Shown here piece by piece: positions 23,690 to 34,941 of a stretch of DNA of 36,521 nucleotides; position 1 is the first letter of the stretch, and every line of letters begins with the position of its first letter. The notes beneath the pieces were generated by a model. The model was not told the DNA's origin. It worked only from the letters and a program-made list of their open reading frames with translations, and made no database searches. The DNA comes from Microbacterium paulum (lineage in GTDB: Bacteria > Actinomycetota > Actinomycetes > Actinomycetales > Microbacteriaceae), in assembly GCF_015707995.1 (NCBI RefSeq), contig NZ_JAAGRY010000030.1, positions 1-36,521 of the forward strand. Direction: 5' to 3'. Made by a program: the position numbers and the translations under genes.

Positions 23690-24946
23690 TCACTCCGGCG
23701 GGAGGCGCGGGTTGGTCGGCAGGGCGCCGGTGTCGCGGCGCGGCCCGAGCACGCTCGCACGCGTGACCACTCCGCCACCGAATCGGTCGCGCGCACCGTC
23801 GAGGGCGGCGTCGACGCGGCGCCAGTCCTCGTCGTCATCCCACAGGGCGTCCATCGCCGAACCGCCGGGGCGGAGCTTCTCGGCGCGCACGCCGATCAGC
23901 CGCACGGGCTGGGTGAGCTCGAGCGCGTCGAACAGTCCGATCGCGACATCGCCGATGCGCTGGCCGACGTCGGTGGGCTCGGCGAGGCTCGACGCGCGTG
24001 AGAGCGTCGTGAAGTCGGCGTAGCGCAGCTTCAGCGCGATCGTGCGCGCCTCCCACCCGCCGCTGCGTAGACGCGCCCCGACGCGGTCGGCGAGGCGGCG
24101 CAACTCGCTGCGGAGCACGGCCGGGTCGGCGATGTCGTGCAGAAAGGTCTCTTCGTGGCCGATGCTCTTCTCGACGCGCTCGGTCTCGACGTCGCGCGGA
24201 TCGCTGCCGTGGGCGAGCTGCCAGATGCGCGCTCCGCCCGCCGCCCCGAGCGCCCGTTCGATGACGCGCTCGGGCGTTGCGAGGATGTCGGCGACGAGAT
24301 GGATGCCTCGCGCCTCGAGCGCCTCGGCGGCCTTCGGCCCCACACCCCAGAGGGCGCGCACGGGGAGTTCGGCGAGGAACGCCTGCGTCTCGGGCCCGCT
24401 CACGATCAGCAGCCCGTCGGGTTTCGAGAGAGTCGAGGCGATCTTCGCGACGTGCTTGGTACCGGCGACGCCGACACTGCAGACGAGCCCGGTCTCGGCG
24501 CGTACGCGGGCCCGCAGCATGCGCGCGATCTCACCCGGAGAGCCCCACAGCCGCCGCGCGCCGGAGACGTCGAGGAACGCCTCGTCGATCGAGAGAGGTT
24601 CGACGAGCGGGGTGACGTCGTGGAAGATCGCCATCACCTGGCGCGACAGCGCGGAGTAGCGCTCGAAGTGCGGCGGCACGACGATCGCGTGCGGGCAGAG
24701 GCGGAGCGCCTGCGCCACGTTCATCGCCGAGCGCACGCCGAAGCGCCGCGCCTCGTAACTGGCACTCGAGACGACGCCGCGCCCCTCCATGCCGCCGACG
24801 ATCACCGCCTTGCCGGCGAGCGACGGGTTGTCGAGCACCTCGACCGACGCGTAGAACGCATCCATGTCGACGTGCAGAATGCGGGTGCCGGTGTCGTCGG
24901 CGTCGTCGGGCGACACCCGCCGCCCCGATCCGTCGCCTCTTCCCAC
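23690..24946 (-). CDS. dinB: DNA polymerase IV (Y-family, DinB)
   Basis: Error-prone translesion polymerase of 418 residues. The palm carries the catalytic acids in HVDMDAFYASVE (Asp27) and SIDEAFLDVSG. The steric-gate residue that excludes ribonucleotides is Tyr32. GVRSAMNVAQALRLCP is the finger segment, and VGVAGTKHVAKIASTLSKP and LWGVGPKAAEALEARGI are the palm/thumb HhH segments. The little-finger domain spans ~250-360, with IGHEETF. A C-terminal tail of ~40 residues has no clear beta-clamp pentapeptide that I can name. GTG 24946 is preceded at 6 nt by the weak hexamer GACAAT. No LexA box is visible. Confidence 0.94.
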   Translation of the reverse strand: MGRGDGSGRRVSPDDADDTGTRILHVDMDAFYASVEVLDNPSLAGKAVIVGGMEGRGVVSSASYEARRFGVRSAMNVAQALRLCPHAIVVPPHFERYSALSRQVMAIFHDVTPLVEPLSIDEAFLDVSGARRLWGSPGEIARMLRARVRAETGLVCSVGVAGTKHVAKIASTLSKPDGLLIVSGPETQAFLAELPVRALWGVGPKAAEALEARGIHLVADILATPERVIERALGAAGGARIWQLAHGSDPRDVETERVEKSIGHEETFLHDIADPAVLRSELRRLADRVGARLRSGGWEARTIALKLRYADFTTLSRASSLAEPTDVGQRIGDVAIGLFDALELTQPVRLIGVRAEKLRPGGSAMDALWDDDEDWRRVDAALDGARDRFGGGVVTRASVLGPRRDTGALPTNPRLPPE

Positions 24947-24972
24947 GCATCCATTGTCGTCGATGCCACCGA

Positions 24973-24998
24973 CACCCGCGCCGGCGACGGGGCGGGTG
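24973..24998 (-). terminator. Weak hairpin after gatB
   Basis: CACCCGC (24973-24979) and GCGGGTG (24992-24998) pair around a 12-nt GC-rich loop, 35 nt past the gatB stop on the minus strand. There is no T-tract. Confidence 0.4.
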
Positions 24999-25033
24999 CC
25001 GGCGAACCGACGGGAAGGACCGACGGTGAAGGG

Positions 25034-26563
25034 CTACTGCGCGGCGCGCTCCAGCACGAGTTCGCGCACGCGCGCGGCATCCGCCTGCCCGCGCATCGCC
25101 TTCATGACCGCACCGATGACCGCGCCGGCGGCCTGCACCTTGCCGTCGCGGATCTTCGCGAGCACATCGGGCTGCGCGGCGAGCGCCTCGTCGATCGCGG
25201 CGATGAGCGCCCCGTCGTCAGAGACCACGGCGAGCCCGCGGGCGTCGACGACCTCTTGCGGGGTGCCCTCCCCCGCGATGACGCCTTCGAGCACCTGGCG
25301 GGCGAGCTTGTCGGTGAGCGTTCCCGCATCGACGAGCTGCTGAAGCGCCGCGACGGATGCCGGTGACACGAGCGAGGCCGCATCGACGCCCTCGGCGTTC
25401 GCGACGCGCGAGATCTCGCTCATCCACCATTTGCGCGCGGCGGCGGGCGCGGCGCCGGCGGCGACCGTCGCTTCGACCTCGTTCAGAAGCCCCGCGTTGA
25501 CGACGCCTTGGAAGTCGATGTCGGCGAAGCCCCAGCTCTCTTTGAGACGGCGGCGGCGCACGGCGGGCGGCTCGGGAAGCGCGGCGCGCAGGCTCTGGAT
25601 GAGCTCCACCGACGGCGCGACGGGCAACAGGTCGGGCTCAGGGAAGTAGCGGTAGTCGTCGGCATCCGACTTGGGACGACCGGGCGAGGTGCGCCCGGTG
25701 TCTTCGTGCCAGTGCCGGGTCTCTTGCGTGATCGTGCCGCCGGCGGCGAGGATCGCGGCCTGCCGCTGGATCTCGTAGCGCACGGCGCGCTCGACCGAAC
25801 GCATCGAGTTGACGTTCTTCGTCTCGGTGCGCGTGCCGAGCGGCGCAGCGGGTTCGCCGGCCGCCGCACGCGGGCGGATCGACACGTTCGCGTCGCAGCG
25901 GAGGTTGCCGCGCTCCATGCGCGCCTCCGAGATGCCGAGGCCGATGACGATGTCGCGGATCGCCCGCACGTACGCGGCGGCGAGCTCGGGCGCGCGGCGC
26001 TCGGCGCCGTAGATCGGCTTCGTGACGATTTCGACGAGCGGAACGCCGGCACGGTTGTAGTCGACGAGCGAATACTCCGCGCCCTGGATGCGACCGGTCG
26101 CACCACCCATGTGGGTGAGCTTGCCGGCATCCTCTTCCATGTGCGCGCGTTCGATCGGGATCTCGAACCGGGTGCCGTCTTCGAGCTCGACCTCGACCTG
26201 GCCCTCGAACGCGATCGGCTCGTCGTACTGGCTGATCTGGTAGTTCTTGCCCAGGTCGGGGTAGAAGTAGTTCTTGCGCGCGAACCGGCTCGACGGCGCG
26301 ATCTCGCAGCCGAGCGCGAGACCCAGCGAGATCGAGTAGCGCACCGCCTGCTCGTTGACGACGGGCAGCGACCCGGGAAGACCCATGTCGACGGGGGCGA
26401 CCAGCGTGTTGGGCGCAGCTCCGTGGTTGCGCTCGTGGGCGGGGTTGGCCGCCGCCGAGAACATCTTGGTCTCGGTGTTCAGCTCGACGTGCACCTCGAA
26501 GCCGAGCACCGGCTCGTAGCGCTCGAGCGCCTCGTCGAAGTCCATCAGTGCGTCCTTGACCAT
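25034..26563 (-). CDS. gatB: Asp-tRNA(Asn)/Glu-tRNA(Gln) amidotransferase subunit B
   Basis: The kinase and tRNA-binding subunit of GatCAB, which phosphorylates the side chain of misacylated Glu- or Asp-tRNA and lets it be amidated. It has 509 residues. The catalytic cradle reads [53 protein letters not shown] and [25 protein letters not shown] sequence; [14 protein letters not shown] follows. The C-terminal ~150 residues are the helical and YqeY-like tail that grips tRNA ([12 protein letters not shown] onward). ATG 26563 overlaps the gatA stop by one base (TGATG). An internal ATG seven codons in is an alternative. Confidence 0.97.
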   Translation of the reverse strand: MVKDALMDFDEALERYEPVLGFEVHVELNTETKMFSAAANPAHERNHGAAPNTLVAPVDMGLPGSLPVVNEQAVRYSISLGLALGCEIAPSSRFARKNYFYPDLGKNYQISQYDEPIAFEGQVEVELEDGTRFEIPIERAHMEEDAGKLTHMGGATGRIQGAEYSLVDYNRAGVPLVEIVTKPIYGAERRAPELAAAYVRAIRDIVIGLGISEARMERGNLRCDANVSIRPRAAAGEPAAPLGTRTETKNVNSMRSVERAVRYEIQRQAAILAAGGTITQETRHWHEDTGRTSPGRPKSDADDYRYFPEPDLLPVAPSVELIQSLRAALPEPPAVRRRRLKESWGFADIDFQGVVNAGLLNEVEATVAAGAAPAAARKWWMSEISRVANAEGVDAASLVSPASVAALQQLVDAGTLTDKLARQVLEGVIAGEGTPQEVVDARGLAVVSDDGALIAAIDEALAAQPDVLAKIRDGKVQAAGAVIGAVMKAMRGQADAARVRELVLERAAQ

Positions 26564-28089
26564 CAGAGGTTCCCTCCCAGCCGGGGCGCGCGATCGAGCA
26601 GCGGTCCGCCCCAGTCATCCACGAGCAGCGCCTCGAGCGCGGCACCGACGCGGTACAGACGTGCATCCTGCCGCGCGGGGGCGACGAACTGGATGCCGAC
26701 GGGCAGGCCGTCTTCTTCGGCGAGGCCCGACGGGATCGAGATGCCCGGCACACCGGCGAGGTTCACCGGGATGGTGGTGACGTCGTTGAGGTACATCTGG
26801 ATCGGGTCGTCGACCTTCTCGCCAAGACGGAACGCCGTCGTCGGCGCCGACGGGGTCGCGATGACGTCGACCTGCGCGAACGCGTCGTCGAAGTCGCGCT
26901 GGATGAGCGTACGCACCTTCTGTGCGCTGCCGTAGTAGGCGTCGTAGTAGCCCGCCGACAGCGCGTAGGTGCCGAGGATGATGCGTCGCTTGACCTCGTC
27001 GCCGAAGCCGACTTCGCGCGAGCGCGCCATCACGTCTTCGACGGTGCCGCCGGGCACGTCGACACGCAGGCCGAAGCGCACCGAGTCGAACTTGGCGAGG
27101 TTGCTGGATGCCTCGGCCGGCAGGATCAGGTAGTACGCCGCCACGCCGTATTCGAAGTGCGGGGCGCTGATCTCGACGATCTCGGCGCCGTGCGCCTCGA
27201 GCAGGGCGAGCGATGCGCGGAACGACGCCGCGACGCCGGGCTGGAAGCCGGTGTCGGGCAGTTCCCGGATAACGCCGACCTTGAGGCCCTTCAGCACGTC
27301 ACCGGTCGCGCCCTCGCGCGCCGCGGCGGCGAACGACGGCCAGGCATCCTCGAGCGATGTCGCATCGTTGGGGTCGTGCCCGCCGATCACATCGTGCAGC
27401 AGCGCCGAGTCGAGCACGGTGCGCGAGACCGGGCCCACCTGGTCGAGCGAGGAGGCGAGCGCGATCGCGCCGTAGCGGCTCACGGCGCCGTAGGTCGGCT
27501 TCATGCCGACGGTGCCGGTGACGTGGGCGGGCTGACGGATCGATCCGCCGGTGTCAGAACCGAGGGCGAGCGGCGCCTCGAAGGCCGCGACGGCCGCGGC
27601 CGAACCGCCGCCCGACCCGCCCGGGATGCGGTCGAGGTCCCACGGGTTGTGGGTGGGGCCGTACGCCGAGTACTCGGTGGAGGAGCCCATCGCGAACTCG
27701 TCCATGTTGGTCTTGCCGAGCGGCACGAGGCCCGCGGCGCGCGAGCGCGCGACGACGGTCGCGTCGTAGGGCGAGATGAAACCCTCGAGGATCTTCGACC
27801 CGCTCGTGGAGGGCATGTCGGTCGTGACGAGCACGTCTTTGATCGCGAGCGGAACGCCGGCGAGGGCGCCCAGCTGCTCCCCCGCGGCGCGGCGGCGGTC
27901 GATGTCGGCAGCGACGTCGAGCGCGTGGTCGCTCACGTGCAGGAAGGCGTGCACGTCGCCGTCGACGGCGGCGATGCGGTCGAGGTGCGCCCGGGTGGCC
28001 TCGACGCTCGAGACCTCGCCGGCGGCGAGGCGCGCGGCCAGGTCGGCGGCGGTCAGACGGGTCAGGTCGCCGGTGGTGGATTCGCTCAC
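26563..28089 (-). CDS. gatA: Asp-tRNA(Asn)/Glu-tRNA(Gln) amidotransferase subunit A
   Basis: The glutaminase subunit that releases ammonia from glutamine for GatB. It has 508 residues and the amidase-signature fold. The Ser-cisSer-Lys triad is complete: Lys84 in LAIKDV, cis-Ser159 in [14 protein letters not shown] and nucleophile Ser183 in [10 protein letters not shown], spaced as in S. aureus GatA (79, 154, 178). The residue after the cis-Ser is Gly instead of Ser, a variant I believe is common in actinobacteria. GTG 28089 overlaps the gatC stop (GTGA). The middle gene of gatC-gatA-gatB. Confidence 0.97.
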   Translation of the reverse strand: MSESTTGDLTRLTAADLAARLAAGEVSSVEATRAHLDRIAAVDGDVHAFLHVSDHALDVAADIDRRRAAGEQLGALAGVPLAIKDVLVTTDMPSTSGSKILEGFISPYDATVVARSRAAGLVPLGKTNMDEFAMGSSTEYSAYGPTHNPWDLDRIPGGSGGGSAAAVAAFEAPLALGSDTGGSIRQPAHVTGTVGMKPTYGAVSRYGAIALASSLDQVGPVSRTVLDSALLHDVIGGHDPNDATSLEDAWPSFAAAAREGATGDVLKGLKVGVIRELPDTGFQPGVAASFRASLALLEAHGAEIVEISAPHFEYGVAAYYLILPAEASSNLAKFDSVRFGLRVDVPGGTVEDVMARSREVGFGDEVKRRIILGTYALSAGYYDAYYGSAQKVRTLIQRDFDDAFAQVDVIATPSAPTTAFRLGEKVDDPIQMYLNDVTTIPVNLAGVPGISIPSGLAEEDGLPVGIQFVAPARQDARLYRVGAALEALLVDDWGGPLLDRAPRLGGNL

Positions 28090-28385
28090 TGTTCTTCTCC
28101 GAGGATCGCGGTGACCTTGAAACGGTCTTCCGTGGCATCCGGCGCGTTCTGCAGCACCTGCTCCACGGTCAGCATCTGACCGACGACGTCGGAGCGGAAG
28201 ACGTTCTCGAGCGGGATCGGGTGGCTCGTCGCGGGGACGTCGGGGGTGGCGACCTCCGACACCTTGGCGACGTTGTCGACGATCACGGAGAGCTGACCGG
28301 TCAGGCGCTCCACCTCTTCGTCGCTCAGTGCGATCCGGGCCAGCACGCCGAGATGGCGCACGAGATCAGGGGTGATTTCAGACAC
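28086..28385 (-). CDS. gatC: Asp-tRNA(Asn)/Glu-tRNA(Gln) amidotransferase subunit C
   Basis: Small subunit of 99 residues that wraps around and stabilises GatA-Gat[21 protein letters not shown] is the conserved N-terminal helix, followed by [19 protein letters not shown]. The C-terminal part contains the typical [15 protein letters not shown] 28385 is preceded at 6 nt by the strong hexamer TAGAAT, so the whole gatCAB mRNA is probably leaderless. It diverges from fadD with 66 bp between starts. Confidence 0.95.
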   Translation of the reverse strand: MSEITPDLVRHLGVLARIALSDEEVERLTGQLSVIVDNVAKVSEVATPDVPATSHPIPLENVFRSDVVGQMLTVEQVLQNAPDATEDRFKVTAILGEEQ

Positions 28386-28391
28386 CCGTCG

Positions 28392-28397
28392 ATTCTA
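28392..28397 (-). promoter_or_regulatory. -10 box of gatCAB (TAGAAT), leaderless
   Basis: TAGAAT is followed by six bases and GTG 28385. It is one of the best hexamers in the window. Confidence 0.65.
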
Positions 28398-28438
28398 GTC
28401 GGCACGCTCCGGCCCGCCCTGCCGAGACGAGGCGCCGT

Positions 28439-28444
28439 TAGGCT
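28439..28444 (+). promoter_or_regulatory. -10 box of fadD (TAGGCT), leaderless
   Basis: TAGGCT is followed by seven bases and GTG 28452. Confidence 0.5.
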
Positions 28445-28451
28445 GGCGGGC

Positions 28452-30155
28452 GTGACCACGTACGACCCGCCACGCCCCTGGATCCGCAGCTACGCCGCTG
28501 GGGTTCCCGCCGACCTCGCCCCCGTGACCGGGAACCTGCTCGACATCGTCGAAGCCTCGGCGAGGGATTATCCCGATGCCCCCGCGCTGCAGTTCTTCGG
28601 CCGTACGACGTCGTACCGCGAGCTGTCGGATGCCATCGCGCACGCCGCGGCGGCGCTGAAAGCGCTCGGGGTCGGCAAGGGCGACACGGTGGCGATCGTG
28701 CTGCCGAACTGCCCGCAGCACATCGTCGCGTTCTATGCGATTCTGCGGCTCGGCGCGATCGCCATCGAGCACAACCCGCTCTACACGCCGCGGGAGCTGC
28801 GCAAGCAGTTCGAAGACCACGGCGCGAAGACGGCGATCGTGTGGAGCAAGGTCGTGCGGACGGTCCAGGACTTCCCGGCCGACCTCGCCGTGCCGAACCT
28901 CATCAGCGTCGATGTGACGAAGGCGATGCCCGTGTCGCTGCGGTTCGCCCTGCACCTTCCGATCGCGAAGGCGCGTCAGTCGCGCGCCGATCTGACGACG
29001 CGCACGACCGACGCGATCGCGTGGGAGAAGCTGCTGCAGGTGCCGCCGCTGCCGGCGTCGTACCCGAAGCCGCAGACCGACGACATCGCCATCATCCAGT
29101 ACACGAGCGGCACGACCGGGACGCCCAAGGGCGCCGTCCTGACGCACCGGAACCTGCTCGCCAACGCACGGCAGGCGCAGGCCTGGACGCCGTCGATCGC
29201 GCGCGGCAACGGCTGCGTCGTGTACGCCGTGCTGCCGATGTTCCACGCGTACGGGTTGACGCTCTGTCTCACGTTCGCGATGTCGATCGGGGCGCGGCTC
29301 GTGCTCTTCCCCCGCTTCGAGCCGGCGATGGTGCTCGAGGTGACGAAGAAGCATCCGGCGACATTCCTGCCGCTCGTGCCGCCGATCGCGGACCGTCTGC
29401 TGAAGGCCGCGCAGGCCGAGGGCGTGTCGCTCGCGGGCACCGAGATCGCGATCTCGGGCGCGATGCCGCTGCCGCACGAGCTGGTGGTGCCGTTCGAGGC
29501 GGCGACGGGCGGCTATCTCGTCGAGGGGTACGGCCTCTCGGAGTGCTCGCCCGTGCTCATGGCGAACCCGGTCGCCGACAACCGCAAGCCGGGGACGGTG
29601 GGACTGCCGCTGCCGGGGACCGAATGCCGCGTGGTCGACCCGGACGAGCCTACGCGCGACGTGCCTGCGGGCGAGCGCGGTGAACTGGTGGTGCGGGGGC
29701 CGCAGGTGTTCCAGGGGTATTACGGCAAGCCCGAGGAGACCGAGGCGGCGTTCGCCGATGGGTGGTTCCGCACTGGTGACATCGTGCAGATCGACGACGA
29801 CGGTTTCGTCCGCATCGTCGACCGCATCAAGGAGCTCATCATCACCGGCGGCTTCAATGTGGCGCCGACCGAGGTGGAGAACGCGCTGCGCCAGCATCCG
29901 CACGTGGTCGACGCGGCGGTCGTGGGGCTGCCGAGCGATCGGTCGGGTGAAGAGGTCGTCGCCGCGGTGGTGCTCGACGGGTCGGGCGAAGGGGATGCCT
30001 CGGAGATCCGCGAGTTCGTCCGCAGCATCCTCACGCCGTACAAGGTGCCGCGCCGCATCTTCATTGTCGATGAGCTGCCGAAGTCGCTCATCGGCAAGGT
30101 GATGCGTCGCCAGGTGCGCGACTCGCTGTTGCAGCTCACGCAGCCGGAGGGCTGA
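28452..30155 (+). CDS. fadD: Long-chain fatty-acid-CoA ligase (AMP-forming)
   Basis: Adenylate-forming enzyme that activates fatty acids to acyl-CoA. It has 567 residues. The ATP phosphate loop is YTSGTTGTPKG at 217-227, and the adenine motif is GYGLSE at 359-364. GWFRTGD is the ribose-binding motif, RIKELIITGGFNVAPTEVE the hinge and A8 region, and Lys549 in LIGKVMRR the adenylation lysine. The sequence NLLDIVEASARDYPDAPAL and length fit long-chain FadD rather than acetyl-CoA synthetase. The start is GTG 28452, 7 nt after TAGGCT. The stop is immediately followed by the GTG of a broken HAD gene. Its beta-oxidation partners are not in the window. Confidence 0.92.
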   Translation: MTTYDPPRPWIRSYAAGVPADLAPVTGNLLDIVEASARDYPDAPALQFFGRTTSYRELSDAIAHAAAALKALGVGKGDTVAIVLPNCPQHIVAFYAILRLGAIAIEHNPLYTPRELRKQFEDHGAKTAIVWSKVVRTVQDFPADLAVPNLISVDVTKAMPVSLRFALHLPIAKARQSRADLTTRTTDAIAWEKLLQVPPLPASYPKPQTDDIAIIQYTSGTTGTPKGAVLTHRNLLANARQAQAWTPSIARGNGCVVYAVLPMFHAYGLTLCLTFAMSIGARLVLFPRFEPAMVLEVTKKHPATFLPLVPPIADRLLKAAQAEGVSLAGTEIAISGAMPLPHELVVPFEAATGGYLVEGYGLSECSPVLMANPVADNRKPGTVGLPLPGTECRVVDPDEPTRDVPAGERGELVVRGPQVFQGYYGKPEETEAAFADGWFRTGDIVQIDDDGFVRIVDRIKELIITGGFNVAPTEVENALRQHPHVVDAAVVGLPSDRSGEEVVAAVVLDGSGEGDASEIREFVRSILTPYKVPRRIFIVDELPKSLIGKVMRRQVRDSLLQLTQPEG

Positions 30156-30287
30156 GTGAACGGGCGGCCGGCGGTCGTCTTCTGGGACTTCGACGGCGCG
30201 CTCGCCCATCGTCCGGGTCTGTTCGGCGCGCGGCGGCCAATCTCCGCTCGGGGCGCGCGGCGTGCGCTGGCACGGCACTCTGAATAA
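30156..30287 (+). pseudogene. HAD-superfamily hydrolase, truncated after motif I
   Basis: The frame starts GTG 30156, directly after the fadD stop, and reads MNGRPAVVFWDFDGALAHRP followed by GLF. This is a good HAD motif I (DxDG with the two catalytic Asp at residues 11 and 13; Ala replaces the usual Thr after DG). After about residue 23 the sequence turns into an Arg/Ala-rich stretch unlike any HAD protein and stops at 43 residues; an intact HAD hydrolase has about 200. The rest of the gene is not found in the window. The junction lies near 30222, on the side of the DUF222-HNH gene, which suggests that the event which brought that gene removed the HAD body. Confidence 0.75.
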
Positions 30288-30337
30288 CGTGCCCGTCGAT
30301 GGCCGCGAAACGACCCGCACCCGGTCCCGCTGCCGTC

Positions 30338-30373
30338 TAGCCGCAGGCTTTGTCCGACCAGCCCACGGGCTAG
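30338..30373 (-). terminator. Possible structured end of the DUF222-HNH gene
   Basis: Paired short arms CTAGCC and GGCTAG (outer, 30337-30342 and 30368-30373) enclose a further AGCCC-GT-GGGCT and AGCC-TGC-GGCT on the minus strand. They include the stop codon of the HNH gene. It could be a terminator or an element end. The rest of 30288-30369 shows nothing recognisable. Confidence 0.35.
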
Positions 30374-31776
30374 AACGGTGGTGGTTCGTCGACCGCGGAG
30401 GTGCTGATGGATGCCGGGGTGAACGCGACGGGTGGTGCGGGGGCGTCTTCGCGGTATATCCGTCCGGTGGGTGAGGTCCATTCGAGGACCCCGTCGGGGA
30501 GTTGTCTCACCTTCCAGCGGGTGAACTGTTTCATCGAATGATGCCGCTGACACAGGTGTGCCAGGTTCCACAGCGCGGTGGGTCCACCCTTGGCGGCGTC
30601 GATGGTGTGGTCGATCTCGCACCGGATCGCCGCACGCCGGCATCCGGGGAACCGGCAATGCTGATCCCGCGCCCGCAGGAACCGGCGTTGCGGCCACGGC
30701 GTCCGATACCGGTCCACCGCGAGCACCGTCCCCTCCACCGGGTCGGTCAGCACCCGAGCCCACGAATGCGTGTTCCCCGCGAGGCAACGGGCGGTCTCCG
30801 CATCGATCGGGGAACGGCCGACGAGGTCCGCGGGACCGTCATCGACACCCAGAAGAGTGAGAGCGGGGACGATGACCTGCACCTGCGCACGAATCGCACC
30901 CAGCGACCCTTGACCGTCACCGGTGGCAGTGGGATCGAGTGCCGGCGCCCCGGCAAGCAGCAGATCGCTGAACACGTCGGCGCGGACCTGATCGATCCCC
31001 CGCCGATCCGGCTCGGAGTCACCCGCGCTGGCCGCGCCACCCGCGCCACGTGCGCCGAACGCGCTGCCCGCGTTCCCGGGCTCGCGCGCATCGACGATGA
31101 TCTGCGCCTGCTGGGTGAGCCGGTCGATGATCCCATCGGCGATCACCGTCGGCAGGGTTGCGATCAGATCCGACATGCCCGCCGCCCCGGGCACGACCCG
31201 CACCCGCCGCTCCGCCGCCGCATCCCGGTGCCGGTCGGTGAACGACCGCTCCGCGAACCTCTCGGCGAGGATCTCGATCTCCGAACGCACCCGATTCGGC
31301 GTATCCCGCTCACACCGTGCAATAGCGGCAGCCTCGAACTCCGCCCGCCGCTCCGGCGACGCGTCGACCAGCACCGACCCGGCATCCGTGATCACCCGGA
31401 CATGTCCGCGCATGATCCGACCGGTCTCCCAGGCGACGAGGGTCGCCGGGTAATGCTCGACCAGGTCGCGGGCCTCGTCGATCCGGGACTGCACGGTCCG
31501 ATCCGTCACCCGCAACACCCCGCCGAGCTCGGCCGCCACCGACCGCAACGCCATGTCGTGCGCCCGCACCACCGCCGGAGACCCCGCCGCCTGCCGTGCC
31601 GCGAGTTGCCCCGCACGGGCCAGCGCCCGCACCTCGGCGACCTGCGCCGCCGTCAGCAACACCACCGCCCCCTCGACCTCACCCACGATCGACACCAAAG
31701 CGGCGACGTCTGCGTCGCTGCCCATCGACCCCGAATACTCGTCCATATCTTCGAGTGTATGGAGGGGGTCAGACAT
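30370..31776 (-). CDS. DUF222 / 13E12-repeat family protein with HNH endonuclease domain
   Basis: Protein of 468 residues. The N-terminal two-thirds are the helical DUF222 domain (VAALVSIVGEVEGAVVLLTA through the LAERF and VRVVPGAAGMSDLIATLPT regions), with a Gly/Ala-rich variable segment near residues 225-260. The C-terminal HNH nuclease has CRFPGC from Cys374, EIDHTID with the catalytic DH pair, and NLAHLCQRHHSMKQF. This is the organisation of the M. tuberculosis 13E12 repeat proteins, which occur in many copies in actinobacterial genomes and behave like selfish or recombining elements; their function is unproven. ATG 31776 has GAGGGG about 8 nt upstream. It stands beside a truncated HAD gene and inside a broken synteny block. 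Confidence 0.9.
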   Translation of the reverse strand: MSDPLHTLEDMDEYSGSMGSDADVAALVSIVGEVEGAVVLLTAAQVAEVRALARAGQLAARQAAGSPAVVRAHDMALRSVAAELGGVLRVTDRTVQSRIDEARDLVEHYPATLVAWETGRIMRGHVRVITDAGSVLVDASPERRAEFEAAAIARCERDTPNRVRSEIEILAERFAERSFTDRHRDAAAERRVRVVPGAAGMSDLIATLPTVIADGIIDRLTQQAQIIVDAREPGNAGSAFGARGAGGAASAGDSEPDRRGIDQVRADVFSDLLLAGAPALDPTATGDGQGSLGAIRAQVQVIVPALTLLGVDDGPADLVGRSPIDAETARCLAGNTHSWARVLTDPVEGTVLAVDRYRTPWPQRRFLRARDQHCRFPGCRRAAIRCEIDHTIDAAKGGPTALWNLAHLCQRHHSMKQFTRWKVRQLPDGVLEWTSPTGRIYREDAPAPPVAFTPASISTSAVDEPPPF

Positions 31777-31877
31777 TGCAGTCACCCCTCGGGCGGCATA
31801 GCGTCTCTGTCCCCCGACCACCCTGTGCCCGTCGGGCCGAGCGCGCCGGACCGACGACACTCCCAACCCCCGCCGAG

Positions 31878-32489
31878 CTAAAGATCGACGATCTGCCGGT
31901 TGGCCGGCAACGACCCGGCGAAGGTGATCGGCACGGCCTCGGCTCTATCGAAGTCGGCGCTGTCTCCCGCTTGGATGTGGACGTGGGGCTCGGTGCTGTT
32001 CCCCGAGTTCCCGCACCGGCCTATCGGATCGCCGACTGTCATCGTCTGCCCCGCACGCACCTGCACGCTGTTCTGCTGCAGGTGGCACAGCGCGACGAAT
32101 GTCCCGCGACTCTCGATCAGCACGTGGTTGCCCGCGAGCGCCCGCCAACCGGCGGTCGCCCGGCGCCCCTGCGTCGCCGCGTAGCCGAGCGACCGAAGCC
32201 CACGGTAGGCCGCATGGTCGCTCTCGCTTCCGTACGCCACCACGACGACTCCGTCGACGGGCGCAAGGATGTCCCGACCGAACCCCGGGAACCGCTCCGG
32301 CGGCTCTGTCCCGATCAGCGCGCTCCGCGTGACGGGCGCCGTACGACCGTTCGCCGCGACCGGAACGAAATCGATGGCATACGCCGACGCGAACAGCTCC
32401 GTGCCATGACTCGGAACGCGATCCGCCGGACTGTTCTGCACGAGCCATCTCCCGGTGAACGGGTAGGCGAGGTCGAACGGATCGTCCAT
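31878..32489 (-). CDS. M23-family (LytM-type) metallopeptidase without signal peptide
   Basis: Protein of 203 residues. The LytM zinc ligands can be placed as His in VPSHGTELF with Asp in AYAIDFVPV and the final HxH in EPHVHIQAG. Between them are DGVVVVAYGS, GNHVLIE, and RAGQTMTVGDPIGRCGNSGN, all typical of M23. The N-terminus MDDPFDLAYPF has no signal peptide or membrane helix, so it is either cytoplasmic, exported otherwise, or not a wall hydrolase. ATG 32489 has GGGAGG at 5-6 nt. It follows ligA by 41 nt on the same strand. The 101-bp gap between its stop and the HNH gene start contains nothing I recognise. Confidence 0.85.
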   Translation of the reverse strand: MDDPFDLAYPFTGRWLVQNSPADRVPSHGTELFASAYAIDFVPVAANGRTAPVTRSALIGTEPPERFPGFGRDILAPVDGVVVVAYGSESDHAAYRGLRSLGYAATQGRRATAGWRALAGNHVLIESRGTFVALCHLQQNSVQVRAGQTMTVGDPIGRCGNSGNSTEPHVHIQAGDSADFDRAEAVPITFAGSLPANRQIVDL

Positions 32490-32530
32490 GACTCCCTCCC
32501 CACCCGAAAACCGCTCGCCGCCAGCCCGCC

Positions 32531-34894
<2,364 letters not shown>

Positions 34895-34941
34895 TCAGCC
34901 CGGCGCGCAGCCGCAGTTCGGCCCCGCAGCAGAGCACCGCC

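Noticed and set aside
23690..24946. SOS (LexA) box upstream of dinB
   Set aside because: No GAAC-N4-GTTC-like palindrome is visible in the 87 bp between gatB and dinB.
30337..31877. Classical insertion sequence around the DUF222-HNH gene
   Set aside because: I find no matching terminal inverted repeats, target duplication or transposase fold; the HNH protein is a nuclease family of uncertain mobility.
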